Assembly (NCBI GenBank): GCA_963726785.1
Contig: CAVSDJ010000010.1
Coordinates: 496,001-560,000 of the forward strand
Source: DATEKX01 sp963726785
GTDB taxonomy: Bacteria; Acidobacteriota; Blastocatellia; UBA7656
Length of the DNA stretch: 64,000 nt
Direction of reading: 5' to 3'
In this document: positions 9,657 through 19,457 of the stretch, piece by piece
Position numbering within the stretch: position 1 is the stretch's first letter
Layout of the letters: every line of letters starts with the position of its first letter
Made by a program: the position numbers and the translations under genes
Notes under the pieces: model-generated
The model's database searches: none
What the model was told of the DNA's origin: nothing
Seen by the model: only the letters and a program-made list of their open reading frames with translations

Positions 9657-9693
9657 ACGCTTCGGCGCTAATTGCAGATGAGCACCGAAGCGT
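9657..9693 (-). terminator. Intrinsic terminator downstream of the antiporter gene
   Basis: Arms of 13 bases at 9657-9669 and 9681-9693 (ACGCTTCGG core, one G-U pair) enclose an 11-base loop. On the minus strand the hairpin is followed directly by TTTTT. It lies between the antiporter stop (9770) and the radical-SAM start (9628), so it separates these two minus-strand transcription units. Confidence 0.75.
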
Positions 9694-9769
9694 ATAGAAA
9701 ACTATAATGCAGACTAAAGATTAAAATCCACTTGTGTAGAGAAGCGAAGACAAATTTTTACATTTGTTC

Positions 9770-11023
9770 TCAGGCTTGCTCATTGTCAACTCGTTGATGA
9801 GCGAGGTGCTCAGGGTAGACCCATGTCAGCAAAGGCGTGGTCATCATCGTAGTGATGAGAGCCATTAATACCATCATGGAGAATAGCGCAGGAGAGAGAA
9901 TTCCTAAATCAAGGCCGATGTTGAGAATGACTAATTCAACCAGCCCGCGAGTGTTCATCAGAATGCCTATGGCTGCGGCTTCGCGCCAGGGCAGACCGTT
10001 GAGTCTGGCCGTAATCATCGAACCGCCCAGTTTGCCGATAACTGCGAGCGCGATGATGGCCGCGCAGTATAACCACATCTGTACGCCTGTAATCAGGAAT
10101 ATGCTTGAGCGCAATCCCGTGAAAGCAAAATAGAGCGGCAAAAGCAGCACAACCACCAGGGCCTCGAATTTCCGTGAAATCTCTTGTAGCAATTCGTGGT
10201 GTCTGGGCATGGAGGTACCGGCCAGGAAGGCCCCGAACAATGCGTGAACGCCGAGAGATTCTGTTATCCAACCCGATGCCAGCACGAGCAGTAGAATCAC
10301 GACGATGCTTTCGTGTGTCAGGCTGCCTCGCCTTTCATAAAGCACCGCAAGTTTTCCCAGGCTGCGCCGCACGACCAGCAACATAATAAAAATGAATGCG
10401 CCGAGGCCGATCAAAATCAACCATATAGGCAACTCCTGGCTTGAAGAACGGACTATCACAATGATGCCAGCCAGTATGCACCACGCCGTAACATCGTCTA
10501 CTGCCGCGCAGGTGATCGCCACTACCCCTACGCTGGTACGAATCATATTGCGTTCTATCAGAATGCGAGCCAGTACGGGGAAAGCCGTAACGCTCATGGC
10601 CGCGCCCATAAACAGAGCGAAGCTTGTGAAGTGGACGCTCTGATCGGAAAGTCTTGGGTAAAGGTAGAAGGCCATAAGGAAGCCAAGTATGAAAGGCACG
10701 ATTATACTGGCGTGGCTTGTCGTGACTGCCGTGCGACCGAGCTTGCTCAACTGTTTCAAGTCAATCTCCATGCCGACCAGAAACATAAACAGCAAAAGCC
10801 CCACCTGGCTCAATGCGTTCAGATAGCCAAGGCTGTCGGGCGGGAAAAGGGCGGCAGATAAATCAGGAGCTAAACGGCCCAGCAGAGAAGGGCCAAGCAT
10901 AATTCCTGCGAACATCTCGCCGACCACACGGGGCTGATGAATCTTGCGAAACAACGAGCCAACGAGCCGCACGGCAATAAGAATGATTCCTATCTGTAAA
11001 ATCAGCAGTTTAAAACTAAACAT
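9770..11023 (-). CDS. Cation:proton antiporter, CPA2/KefB type
   Basis: 417 residues, almost entirely hydrophobic, with about 12-13 membrane segments. The family motif is clear in the first half: HQPRVVGEMFAGIMLGPSLLG, the GMEIDLKQL loop, MSVTAFPVLARIL, and the ion-binding TCAAVDDVTAWC with its Asp pair. The protein stops after the transporter domain and lacks the RCK/TrkA-N regulatory domain of KefB and KefC. It would exchange Na+ or K+ for protons across the inner membrane. It is monocistronic, with its own terminator downstream. Confidence 0.9.
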   Translation of the reverse strand: MFSFKLLILQIGIILIAVRLVGSLFRKIHQPRVVGEMFAGIMLGPSLLGRLAPDLSAALFPPDSLGYLNALSQVGLLLFMFLVGMEIDLKQLSKLGRTAVTTSHASIIVPFILGFLMAFYLYPRLSDQSVHFTSFALFMGAAMSVTAFPVLARILIERNMIRTSVGVVAITCAAVDDVTAWCILAGIIVIVRSSSQELPIWLILIGLGAFIFIMLLVVRRSLGKLAVLYERRGSLTHESIVVILLLVLASGWITESLGVHALFGAFLAGTSMPRHHELLQEISRKFEALVVVLLLPLYFAFTGLRSSIFLITGVQMWLYCAAIIALAVIGKLGGSMITARLNGLPWREAAAIGILMNTRGLVELVILNIGLDLGILSPALFSMMVLMALITTMMTTPLLTWVYPEHLAHQRVDNEQA

Positions 11024-11154
11024 AAACGAACGCTCTCATTGTTAGTTAAATTACTAAAACGCTACGCGATACAACATCGCCTTACTATAAAGGAACGGTA
11101 AGGAAAACAAAAAGAGCCGCCCTGAAAGCGACTCGAAATATTTGATTCATTAAG

Positions 11155-11204
11155 TGATCCGTGAAGGACTCGAACCTTCGCCCGCCGGTTAAAAGTTCTA
11201 AGCA
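11155..11204 (-). other. tRNA-Lys 3'-half fragment, copy 1 (candidate attachment site)
   Basis: On the minus strand the sequence reads an anticodon loop CTTTTAA (anticodon TTT, Lys), a variable segment, a perfect T arm GAAGG-TTCGAGT-CCTTC and acceptor-like ACGGATCA. The 5' half of a tRNA (acceptor 5' strand, D arm, matching anticodon stem) is absent. The fragment is shared with copy 3 at 62315-62365, including the non-tRNA bases TGCTTAGA before the anticodon loop. This is what is left when integrases use tRNA 3' ends as attachment sites. The rest of 11024-11225 holds no gene. Confidence 0.65.
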
Positions 11205-11225
11205 GGTGAAGTTGCGAGACGTTGC

Positions 11226-11609
11226 CTAAACGTGTATCTCGATTGCTCCGCGCTTGATGTGATATGACTCAAACTGACGGGAATCGTCGAAGCACTTAAA
11301 CACGTGTCCGTTTGTAAACGTCAAGACCAGAGTTCCATCCCTACTAGCTGATACTTCCGTGACTGACTGACCCAGCAACTGCATAAGGTCAGATTCCAAG
11401 GCCGGGACATTCACAACCTGACCGCTCGATTCAGTTGAGTCCTTCTGGTGTGAAAACGAACTCTCGATGGTTATGCTAATGTCGCCTTCAAAATAAAGAG
11501 AGACTTGGTTCTCGCTAAAGCACACGAGTTCCAGAGAGCGGCCCACAAAAAATGCTCCATCGAAATCTTCAGGTAATCCATACATATCTATCAGCCTCGA
11601 TGTTATCAC
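11226..11609 (-). CDS. Small protein, candidate immunity protein for the RHS protein
   Basis: 127 residues. The start ATG overlaps the stop of the giant RHS gene by four bases (ATGA), so the two are translationally coupled. The sequence is acidic and beta-rich, with two similar halves: GRSLELVCFSENQVSLYFEG and LLGQSVTEVSASRDGTLVLTF followed by NGHVFKCFDD. That layout is common among small polymorphic-toxin immunity proteins. I do not recognise the exact family. The role is inferred from position (directly behind an RHS C-terminus) and size. No signal peptide is visible, which fits a cytoplasmic antidote. Confidence 0.6.
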   Translation of the reverse strand: MITSRLIDMYGLPEDFDGAFFVGRSLELVCFSENQVSLYFEGDISITIESSFSHQKDSTESSGQVVNVPALESDLMQLLGQSVTEVSASRDGTLVLTFTNGHVFKCFDDSRQFESYHIKRGAIEIHV

Positions 11610-14600
11610 GGAGGAGGAAATGGCACGTGTGTTTGTGGACGACCGCCCGGCTTCATAGTGCTGGGATCAATCGGCTGCCAGCTTCCATCACTCATCGGCT
11701 TTTCAAGCTTCCAATAACCGTTAGGGTACTGTTCCGTCGGCGGCATCGGTCGAACCCTCCATCCGGGAGGAATCTCCGAGGGGGGCATCTGCGGCGGATT
11801 CGTAGGCGGTTGGAACTTCGGTGTAGGTTTCGGCCCTCCCGGCTTCGGGCCAGGCGCAGGGCCGGTTTCAGGTCCGGAGCCACCCCCTCTAGGCCCGCCC
11901 CCGCCTCTAGGCCCGCCCCCGCCTCTAGGCCCGGCCCCGGCGGCCCCTCCGAGCAGACCTCCTATCAACCCGCCTAACAACTGGCCGATCAACCGGTCGC
12001 GCTCATCCGGGCACAGGTTCCCGTTCATTAGCTCGTCGATTGCCGCATAGAGCGCAGCGGCGCTCAGACCTAGCGAAACGCCAAGTATGATCGCAGCGCC
12101 AATGCCGCCTGTGGCCGCCATCGCCGCAGCGGTCAGGTAACCGAGGATGCCTCCAACCGCGAACCCTTCAAGGAAGCCTTCCACGAATGTACCGAATGAA
12201 AGGCCGCTCGGGTCGAAGAACGACAGCGGGTTGTTCATCGCGTATGTATACACGTTGAGCCCGTCGTCAAACCCGATCGGGTCTTCAGTCAGGAAGCGCC
12301 CTTGCGCGGGGTCGTACCAGCGTGCGCGGTAATGCATCAGCCCGGTCGTCGCGTCACGCTCCCTTCCCGTGAATCCATAGCGCGTCAGCGCGCTGCCCGC
12401 GCCGTTCCCGAAGGCTTCGTACTGCATTCGCTCCGTGACAAACCCCTGAGAATCCGTCAGGCCCACAGTGCTCCCGAGATGGTCCTGAAGGAAGTAGAGA
12501 GGCCCAAATCCGGCCTTCGTCTGCCGGAGCTTGTTATCAATTCCCGGGCCATTCAGATAATCGACCGCCGAACCGTCGCTGCTCCGGTCGAGTACGATGT
12601 CTGTTCCGTCATAAAGAAAACCGGTCGTCACTCCACCAGCGAGTCGGCTTGCGAGTCTGCCTGCGGCGTCGTAGCCATAGCTGACACTTCCGCCGCCCGG
12701 AGGCGTCGCGCGAGTCAGCCTCCCGCGTGCATCCCACTCGAAGGTCGTAGCCCCCTGCCCGTCCGTCCTCGACGTTGTTTGACCGCGCGCGTCAAAGGTA
12801 AGGCTCGTAGCGCCAAACTGAGCTACTCGATTAGTCCCATCGGCGGCGGTGATAGTGCTCGCCGCTGGCAGCAAGTGCGCCGACGCGACAGATGTTATCG
12901 CGGTAATCTCGTTGTCTGTGTTGTAACTGTATCTGTAATCTTCGATGGCCTGGCCCGCTGGTCCAGAGTGCAACAGTCGCGTAGGCCGATTGACCTGGTC
13001 GTAGTCATAAGAAGTCGTTACTCCGTTTGGCCGCTGGAGGGACGCAAGCCGCGACAAGACATCATAGGAATAAGTGAACGTCTCGACTCCCTGCGCGATT
13101 GTGCGGGGCCTGCCCGCCACATCATAGCTGTAATTCACAGCAGACCGATCTGCGGCGGTCATCGAAACTCGCTGGCTTGCGACATTATATGCGTAGCTGA
13201 CAGTGCCGGCTGGTGTCGTCTCAGAGAGAAGCCTGTCTGCGGCGTCATAGGTCCATTGAATGGACCCTGATTGACTGTCATTGACGTTTGTGGGTCTGGA
13301 CGCAGCATCATACGCGTAGGTAACCACCGCGTCCGCGTAGGTCGCGCTGCTGAACCGGTTCAAAGCATCGTAGGTCATCGTGGTCTGACGACCCAACCGA
13401 TCAATGCTACGGACTATGTTATTCGCCGCGTCATAGGTGGTAGTAGAGGAGCGGCCCAGCGGATCTCGCTTCTCAATCGGGCGATACAAATCGTCGTATC
13501 TATACGTGGTTGTGAAGCCGCGCTTGTCGGTTACAGTCGTGATGTTGCCTCTGTTGTCGTAAGCAATACGGACGATGCCGCCAAGCGGATCGGTGAACCT
13601 GGTCACCTGTCCCCGGAAATCATAGCCGTAAAGGACTGTGCGGCCTGATGCCGAAATGAGCGAGGTAATCTGGTCCTCGTTGTCGTACTCGATTCTGCCT
13701 ACGCGGCCAATGGCATCGCTTATGGCTGTCAGCCTGTTCTTTGCATCGTAAGTCGCCCTTGTCTGACGAAGGAGCGCATCAGTCGCCGTGAGCAGATTTC
13801 CATTTGGGTCATAAGCGAAAGAGCTTGTCGCGCCTGCCGAATCCGTCTTCGATATGACGCGGTCCAACGCGTCGTACACTTGGCTTATGTGTCGGCCAAG
13901 CGGATCAGTAGTGCTCAACGGCCTCCCCACCTGATCGTAGGCAATCGTAACTCGATTGCCCAGCGGATCAACTATCGCGACCATGCTGCCGAATGCGTCG
14001 TACTCGAATCGCTTGATGTGCCCTAACGGATCAGTGCTGGTGATCAATTGTCCGAACGCGTCATAAGCGAGAGTCGTAGTCTGGTTCAACGCGTCAGTAA
14101 CCGAGATAAGATTCCCGCGTGAGTCGTAAGCAAGCCGCGTCACACGGCTAAGCTTGTCAGTTATCTTCGTGATGTTATTGAAGACAGGATCGTATTCGAA
14201 CATCGTCGTCTGGCCCAGCCGGTCAGTAGCAGCGGTGGGATTGCCCTTTGCATCGAACTGCCGCGTGGCTTCCCCGCACCCGCACGGGCCTGTTGTTGAA
14301 ACGGGTTTGTTGGTTGTGATGTCGCGTTCGATGCGCGAGCTTTGCCCCAGCGTATCGGTCATCCCTGTAACATACCCGCTGGCGTTGAACCGCTTGCTCA
14401 TGCTTCGGCCAAGCGAGTCAGTGACGGTAATGGAAGTGACAGTAATGCCTGACAACGAATAGGCGTACTGCTCGAACCCTCCCGCAGGAAATCTCTGCTC
14501 TATCACACGCCCGCTGCCGTCATATGTAATCTGCTTCGATACTATTCCACGCTTGTCTGTGACCGAAGCCAGGCGGCCCCCGGTTGAATAGGTGTAGCGA

Positions 14601-17600
14601 ACGACATTGCCTAGAGGATCGGTCACAGTCGTCAGCCCGGGCGCTCCTGCCACTCCGGGCGTTCCTTCGTATGTGTACTGCCACATGCGTCCCAGAGGAT
14701 CGGTCGCCTTCGTGATGCGGTTAGATGAGTCATACTGCAGACTGATCGAGCGGCCTACGGCGTCGGTGATGTTAGTGAGATTCGACCCTGTATAGGTGAA
14801 GGCGGTCGTGTTGTTGTTGCGGTCTACTATCGCAGTCAATCTGCCGCTTGAATTGAAGCGCATCAGGTTTCCGTCCGCATACCGATATTCAAAAGTGCCG
14901 TTGACGAGCTTTCTAACTATGTCGCCGAGTTGCGTGCTGGTTGCAGTAGTAGAGAAAACAAGCGAGCCGTCCGCATCCGTGCGGACGTAGCTAAACAATC
15001 TGCCGGTTCTTTGTTCTGGAAACACTACGCGCCCCGCGCCGCCCGACTGAAAAGCGCCGGTCAGACGTATGTCGTAGTTATGAGTAGCGCCTCGACCGAA
15101 CGGGCACGTGTCACACAATCCAGCCAGGTCGCTCGTGTAAGTGCGCGTCAGTTCCAGTCCGCCGCGCGCTCCGCCAAATGAGATGTCTGTCGTCTTCTCT
15201 ATCTTTAGGCCGGTCGAGAGATCGACTGTATTGTTGGTCTGGTTACCGCAATCATCGTCGCTGGGATTGCCATCGGGCGCGGCGTTCGGGAAGTGCCACG
15301 AGAAATCTATCAGCCCATAAGACCTGCCTGTGGCCGGGTTTATCTCAGGCGCAATCGTGCGCCCGTCTGCGCTGACTCTGCCGAAGCCGTACACGTACCA
15401 CTCCACCGTGTCGTGGTTGAACGCATACAACTCGATTCGTGTGCCCGGGTCTGCTCCGGCCAGATTCGGATAGATCACCGGTATGGCAATGTCTGTAAGC
15501 GCCCCTCCGGGCTGGCTCGTGTAGACTATGTTCGTCCCTACGCTCGACGGCAAAGGCGCTGGCGTGCGGTCTATCGCAAGCGGCGTGATTGACACTCTCG
15601 CCACCGGAGACCCGTCCCGGTTGCGAAGGTTCGCTCCTGCCGGAATCATCATCTGCAAGCCCGGCACTCGCGGGTTTGTAGATGATGTGATTTGACCGGG
15701 CACTACATCCACTTCGTACTGCGTGTCTATTGGCGGCAAATAGAAAGTGTATGGGACTACGTTGGCCTGCCCTGCGACAATCGCCGCAGGCTCGATGATA
15801 ACCGGATATGTGCGATTTGGCGCAGAAGCGGTGCGGCCATCAACCATCAGCGGGCGAGCCTCACCGGCTGTCACTCCGCTCAATAGGAATGCCCCCGCCG
15901 CATCAGTCGTGGCGGTTTTCCCGTCAAGAGAAACGGTCGCTCCCATGATGGGTTCTTGCTCTATAGATAACACGCGTCCGCTGAGCGTGGTCTGCCCTGC
16001 TGCTATAACGTTGAGGGTGGCCGAAGCCGTGCGGACAAGCTCGCTCCCATTGACAAGGCCGCTTGCGCGGATGGTGAATGAGTAATTGCCTGGCGTCAGA
16101 TCAGCGTTTACCAGACTGATACTGAGCGTGGAGCTTGCGCCTGCTGTGATCTGAGCGGGATTGAATTGAGCAGTGACTCCGGCGGGCAGACCAGTTGCCG
16201 TCAAGCTTACTAACTGAGAGAAACTGCTAAACGGGCTGGTCAGGAATATGACGTAAGTTGCGCTGCCGCGCTGCACGGCTGAAGTAGATGACGGGGCCAC
16301 TGTGATTTGATAATTATTCTGCCCCGGCTCCACTGTGAAAGCAGTGGTGGTGACTGCTCGGCCTAAGGCATTCGTCAAATCTATTACTCCTGTCACCGCT
16401 CCGTTGGGAACTAACGCACGCACTTCGGTCGGACTCACGAGTGTGACGAGCGCAGGAAGCCGCGAGTTATTGCTGCCTGCGAATGTCACCACGGTCGGCC
16501 CCGTCTCCGCCTTCAGCGCAGCGCCTGTCAGAGTGACGAGGCTTCCTATTTCTCCGCTCTTGGGATTGAAATCCGTAATGATGGGCGCGTTAGCAATGAT
16601 CTGGAAACTGGTCGCGCTTGCGGACGTGCCTCCTTCAGTCTCGACGCTGATAATGCCTGTCGCGGCATCCTGTGGGACTGTAACGGTCAACTGAGTGCGA
16701 CTGGCTGAGGTCACCTGCGCGACGGTCTGTCCGCCTCCAGAGCGTGCGAAGCGAACTGTATTTCGATCCGCAGAGCGACCGTCGAATCGTTCTCCGATGA
16801 TCGTCACGGTGTTTCCGGCTCGCCCTTGCGTGGGAGTGATAGAGGTGATCGAAGGAGGCAGCGCGATTTTGCGCAGCACCTGATTGCCTGTATCGGCTAC
16901 TATGATAGCGCTCGATAGGCTGACGGCTATGCCTTTGGGGGTGAAGAATCGAGCCGTGGTTCCTGCGCCGTCTGTCAGCCCGCGCTCTCCCGTGCCCGCA
17001 AGCGTCGTCACTGCTTGCGGCAACCCGCCTGCTGCAAGGTTCGGATCAACAAACCGCACGAGCGAGTTTGTCGAATCGGCGACGACGATCTTTCCCGCCG
17101 CATCAATTGCCATGCCCGCCGGTTCAGCAAAGCGAGCCTGAGCAGCCGTTCCGTCTGCGAATCCGCGATCCGCTCCTGCGATGGTGATGACTGCGCCTGT
17201 AGGCGTGAGCCTGCGGATGCGGTGATTGCCCGTATCGGCAAGATAGATGTAAAGCGTAACGCCATCTATGGCAATGCCGGTCAATCCATCAAATCGGGCG
17301 TTGGGGGAATCGCTGGAACCGATAGTGCCGTCACCGGCTACTGTTGTCACGTTGCCCGAAGGCGTAATGCTGCGGACTGCTGAATTGCCCGTGTCTGCTA
17401 CGTAGATGTTGCCTTGATTATCTACTGCGATTCCGCGCGGGGCATTAAATCTAGCCTGTGTGCCCTGGCCGTTCTGAAAGCCTGATGCGGAGTTTCCCGC
17501 GAGAGTTGTAACAGTGCCGTCAACAGCTATGCGGCGGATGCGATTATTGAAAGAGTCGGCGATATAGACGACCCCGCTCGCATCTACTGCAACTCCCTGG

Positions 17601-19327
17601 GGGTTGTTGAATCGCGCCGCTCCTCCCAGCCCATCGGCAAACCCTGCATTGCCGTCGCCTGCTAAGGTGCTTACTGTTCCATTGGGGGCAACGCGACGTA
17701 TTCTGTTATTGCCTGCATCGGCCACATAGATCGAATCGTCAGGTCCGACCGCAATACCAGCGAGATCGCGGAACCGCGCTGTCGATGGCGGCCCGTCCGC
17801 AAAGCCCGGCGTGCCTGCAAGCCCGGCGATTGTCGTCACAGTGGATGAGCCTGAGCCTGGCAGCGTGGCGGCACCTACAATGAAGCCGTCAATCAATGTT
17901 TCGGTTTCAACTTCATCGGGAGAAAATATCGTCGTCGTAACACGCACCGTGCGGGGAGCCAGAGCCGCCGTCGGCGAGATGACCAACTGCGCGGTTGCTG
18001 TGCCTGAATCAATAATATCTATCGGGCCGAAATCGCCCGCCGCCGCGCCTCCTACAGAGACTTCGCCGCCGAATGAAGCTTTGGTTAATCCCGCTATCCA
18101 GTGAGTATTCAGACCGCGCAGAGTGACACTGACGCTCTGCCCCTGCGTAGCGCGTGTCGGGCTGATCGAATCGAGCGCGCCTGGCGATCCTTTCAGCATA
18201 CCGCTGCTGTTAAGAGTCAGGCGGTCGCAGGAGACCGAGCCTTGAAGCAAAGAGTTTCCATTGATTATGACTGTGCCCGAAGGCGCTCTCGCTATTGCAT
18301 AGAGTGAACTGCCGCCGTTGAGCGTCAATCCGCCAGTTGCAATATTGAGCCTGAGCCAGAGCGGGTTGGTGGGCGACCCCATTGACTGATTGAGCGTCAT
18401 GCCTGTGTTCACAGTGAGCACGACCGGGCCTAGAATTTCTATCTGGCTGCTGCCATTGAGGGTGAGTACACGCAGATTGTATGCGGCAGGCTGCGTCGAG
18501 CCTGCGATGCCCAGCGCCAGCCTGCTTCCACCATTGATTATAAAATTCCCATAGGTGCCGGGCGGGACGGCGACTGTGCCGACGTTCGAGTTGATCGTCA
18601 GATTGCGAAGCGTCGCAGGATCACCGATGCTCTGACCCGGAGAATTCAAGACGACGTCGCGCGTGCCTGTAGGCGCTGGCGGCGGGTCTACGTTAGGCAG
18701 AGCAACCGGATCGGTTCGCGTTACGAGATGGCCGAGCGTGACAGAACCATTGAGCGTTACAAAGTAGCCCGAAGGTGACGCGCTGCCCGTGCCCTGAACC
18801 GTTCCTCCGAATGTCCCATTGCCATTGATCCGCACCTGCGGGGTGCCGGGGACTAGCAGGTTCGACGTTATGACAGCCCCGCCGTTGAGCGTCACCGCTT
18901 CCCCTGTAAGCTGTCGCACAGTTCCTTCGACTCGCCCGCCGTTAATAACCGGAGCGTGGCGCACGACGGCTGCTTCGACTGTCTCCGCCTGCGCTACGAA
19001 ATCCTGCGCCGCTACAACATCGTTGAATGTTGGTTGAGCTATCTGCCTTACTTGCGGTCGTGCTTTCTTTATGGCGGCTCTCGATTCCTTACCACCTGTG
19101 TTAGCAAGGGGAGCGACTGCAGCCTGGCAGACCATTACTACTAATATCAGCCAGGTGATAAAAACTGAGCACCGAGGATTGAGGGCCAGGCGGCTGGCGC
19201 GCGCGAGACGACTGGCCAGCTTACGGGGTCGCGCGACTCGACGCAGAGCTTGAGTTAAACGACCGGCTTTTTGCCAAAAATTCAAGTCGCCATGTTGATT
19301 CGTATTCTTCATACTCTTCATCTTCAT
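11606..19327 (-). CDS. Giant NHL/IPT/RHS-repeat protein with variable C-terminus (candidate polymorphic toxin)
   Basis: 2573 residues. After a basic N-terminus comes one hydrophobic export segment at about 53-72. A repetitive beta-rich region (LNGGAVITSN-like units) runs to about 380. NHL repeats follow at about 490-820, as many copies of the pattern IAVD..G.IYVADTGN..IR. Two IPT/TIG-like folds lie at about 820-1000 and a carboxypeptidase-regulatory-like domain near 1110-1165. RHS/YD repeats span about 1400-2320 (YDALDRVISKTDSAG type). The RHS core near 2320-2375 contains RARWYDPAQGRFLTEDPIGF and ends in DPSGL, after which RHS proteins switch to a variable tip. The tip of about 200 residues has hydrophobic Gly/Ala segments, a Gly-Pro-rich linker with an 18-bp triplicated unit at 11885-11938, and a short domain ending THVPFPPP. 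It is followed by a coupled small gene. Confidence 0.85.
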   Translation of the reverse strand: MKMKSMKNTNQHGDLNFWQKAGRLTQALRRVARPRKLASRLARASRLALNPRCSVFITWLILVVMVCQAAVAPLANTGGKESRAAIKKARPQVRQIAQPTFNDVVAAQDFVAQAETVEAAVVRHAPVINGGRVEGTVRQLTGEAVTLNGGAVITSNLLVPGTPQVRINGNGTFGGTVQGTGSASPSGYFVTLNGSVTLGHLVTRTDPVALPNVDPPPAPTGTRDVVLNSPGQSIGDPATLRNLTINSNVGTVAVPPGTYGNFIINGGSRLALGIAGSTQPAAYNLRVLTLNGSSQIEILGPVVLTVNTGMTLNQSMGSPTNPLWLRLNIATGGLTLNGGSSLYAIARAPSGTVIINGNSLLQGSVSCDRLTLNSSGMLKGSPGALDSISPTRATQGQSVSVTLRGLNTHWIAGLTKASFGGEVSVGGAAAGDFGPIDIIDSGTATAQLVISPTAALAPRTVRVTTTIFSPDEVETETLIDGFIVGAATLPGSGSSTVTTIAGLAGTPGFADGPPSTARFRDLAGIAVGPDDSIYVADAGNNRIRRVAPNGTVSTLAGDGNAGFADGLGGAARFNNPQGVAVDASGVVYIADSFNNRIRRIAVDGTVTTLAGNSASGFQNGQGTQARFNAPRGIAVDNQGNIYVADTGNSAVRSITPSGNVTTVAGDGTIGSSDSPNARFDGLTGIAIDGVTLYIYLADTGNHRIRRLTPTGAVITIAGADRGFADGTAAQARFAEPAGMAIDAAGKIVVADSTNSLVRFVDPNLAAGGLPQAVTTLAGTGERGLTDGAGTTARFFTPKGIAVSLSSAIIVADTGNQVLRKIALPPSITSITPTQGRAGNTVTIIGERFDGRSADRNTVRFARSGGGQTVAQVTSASRTQLTVTVPQDAATGIISVETEGGTSASATSFQIIANAPIITDFNPKSGEIGSLVTLTGAALKAETGPTVVTFAGSNNSRLPALVTLVSPTEVRALVPNGAVTGVIDLTNALGRAVTTTAFTVEPGQNNYQITVAPSSTSAVQRGSATYVIFLTSPFSSFSQLVSLTATGLPAGVTAQFNPAQITAGASSTLSISLVNADLTPGNYSFTIRASGLVNGSELVRTASATLNVIAAGQTTLSGRVLSIEQEPIMGATVSLDGKTATTDAAGAFLLSGVTAGEARPLMVDGRTASAPNRTYPVIIEPAAIVAGQANVVPYTFYLPPIDTQYEVDVVPGQITSSTNPRVPGLQMMIPAGANLRNRDGSPVARVSITPLAIDRTPAPLPSSVGTNIVYTSQPGGALTDIAIPVIYPNLAGADPGTRIELYAFNHDTVEWYVYGFGRVSADGRTIAPEINPATGRSYGLIDFSWHFPNAAPDGNPSDDDCGNQTNNTVDLSTGLKIEKTTDISFGGARGGLELTRTYTSDLAGLCDTCPFGRGATHNYDIRLTGAFQSGGAGRVVFPEQRTGRLFSYVRTDADGSLVFSTTATSTQLGDIVRKLVNGTFEYRYADGNLMRFNSSGRLTAIVDRNNNTTAFTYTGSNLTNITDAVGRSISLQYDSSNRITKATDPLGRMWQYTYEGTPGVAGAPGLTTVTDPLGNVVRYTYSTGGRLASVTDKRGIVSKQITYDGSGRVIEQRFPAGGFEQYAYSLSGITVTSITVTDSLGRSMSKRFNASGYVTGMTDTLGQSSRIERDITTNKPVSTTGPCGCGEATRQFDAKGNPTAATDRLGQTTMFEYDPVFNNITKITDKLSRVTRLAYDSRGNLISVTDALNQTTTLAYDAFGQLITSTDPLGHIKRFEYDAFGSMVAIVDPLGNRVTIAYDQVGRPLSTTDPLGRHISQVYDALDRVISKTDSAGATSSFAYDPNGNLLTATDALLRQTRATYDAKNRLTAISDAIGRVGRIEYDNEDQITSLISASGRTVLYGYDFRGQVTRFTDPLGGIVRIAYDNRGNITTVTDKRGFTTTYRYDDLYRPIEKRDPLGRSSTTTYDAANNIVRSIDRLGRQTTMTYDALNRFSSATYADAVVTYAYDAASRPTNVNDSQSGSIQWTYDAADRLLSETTPAGTVSYAYNVASQRVSMTAADRSAVNYSYDVAGRPRTIAQGVETFTYSYDVLSRLASLQRPNGVTTSYDYDQVNRPTRLLHSGPAGQAIEDYRYSYNTDNEITAITSVASAHLLPAASTITAADGTNRVAQFGATSLTFDARGQTTSRTDGQGATTFEWDARGRLTRATPPGGGSVSYGYDAAGRLASRLAGGVTTGFLYDGTDIVLDRSSDGSAVDYLNGPGIDNKLRQTKAGFGPLYFLQDHLGSTVGLTDSQGFVTERMQYEAFGNGAGSALTRYGFTGRERDATTGLMHYRARWYDPAQGRFLTEDPIGFDDGLNVYTYAMNNPLSFFDPSGLSFGTFVEGFLEGFAVGGILGYLTAAAMAATGGIGAAIILGVSLGLSAAALYAAIDELMNGNLCPDERDRLIGQLLGGLIGGLLGGAAGAGPRGGGGPRGGGGPRGGGSGPETGPAPGPKPGGPKPTPKFQPPTNPPQMPPSEIPPGWRVRPMPPTEQYPNGYWKLEKPMSDGSWQPIDPSTMKPGGRPQTHVPFPPP

Positions 19328-19364
19328 TCCTCGATCTTCACTCAGTTCCGGTTACCTGCGACCG

Positions 19365-19400
19365 GAAGCAGTCAAGGTCAGCGTCACCCCTGACTGCTTC
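19365..19400. repeat. 10-bp inverted repeat between RHS gene and glycine-rich gene
   Basis: Perfect arms GAAGCAGTCA (19365-19374) and TGACTGCTTC (19391-19400) lie in the 130-bp gap between two same-strand genes. There is no T tract on either side, so it is more likely an attenuator, processing hairpin or small repeat than a strong terminator. Confidence 0.5.
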
Positions 19401-19457
19401 TGTCATCTGACAGCTTCAAGGAGATTGCTGTGATCCTCTCGCATCTGTTCGCATCTA

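Noticed and set aside
11155..11230. A complete tRNA-Lys gene at copy 1 (likewise copies 2 and 3)
   Set aside because: T arm and anticodon loop are good, but no D arm, no matching acceptor 5' strand and no paired anticodon stem could be found.
11700..18900. Numerous plus-strand frames opposite the RHS gene
   Set aside because: They are shadows of a long high-GC gene on the minus strand with no coding character of their own.
19365..19400. Strong terminator between the glycine-rich and RHS genes
   Set aside because: The hairpin is perfect but has no T tract, so it was kept only as an inverted repeat.
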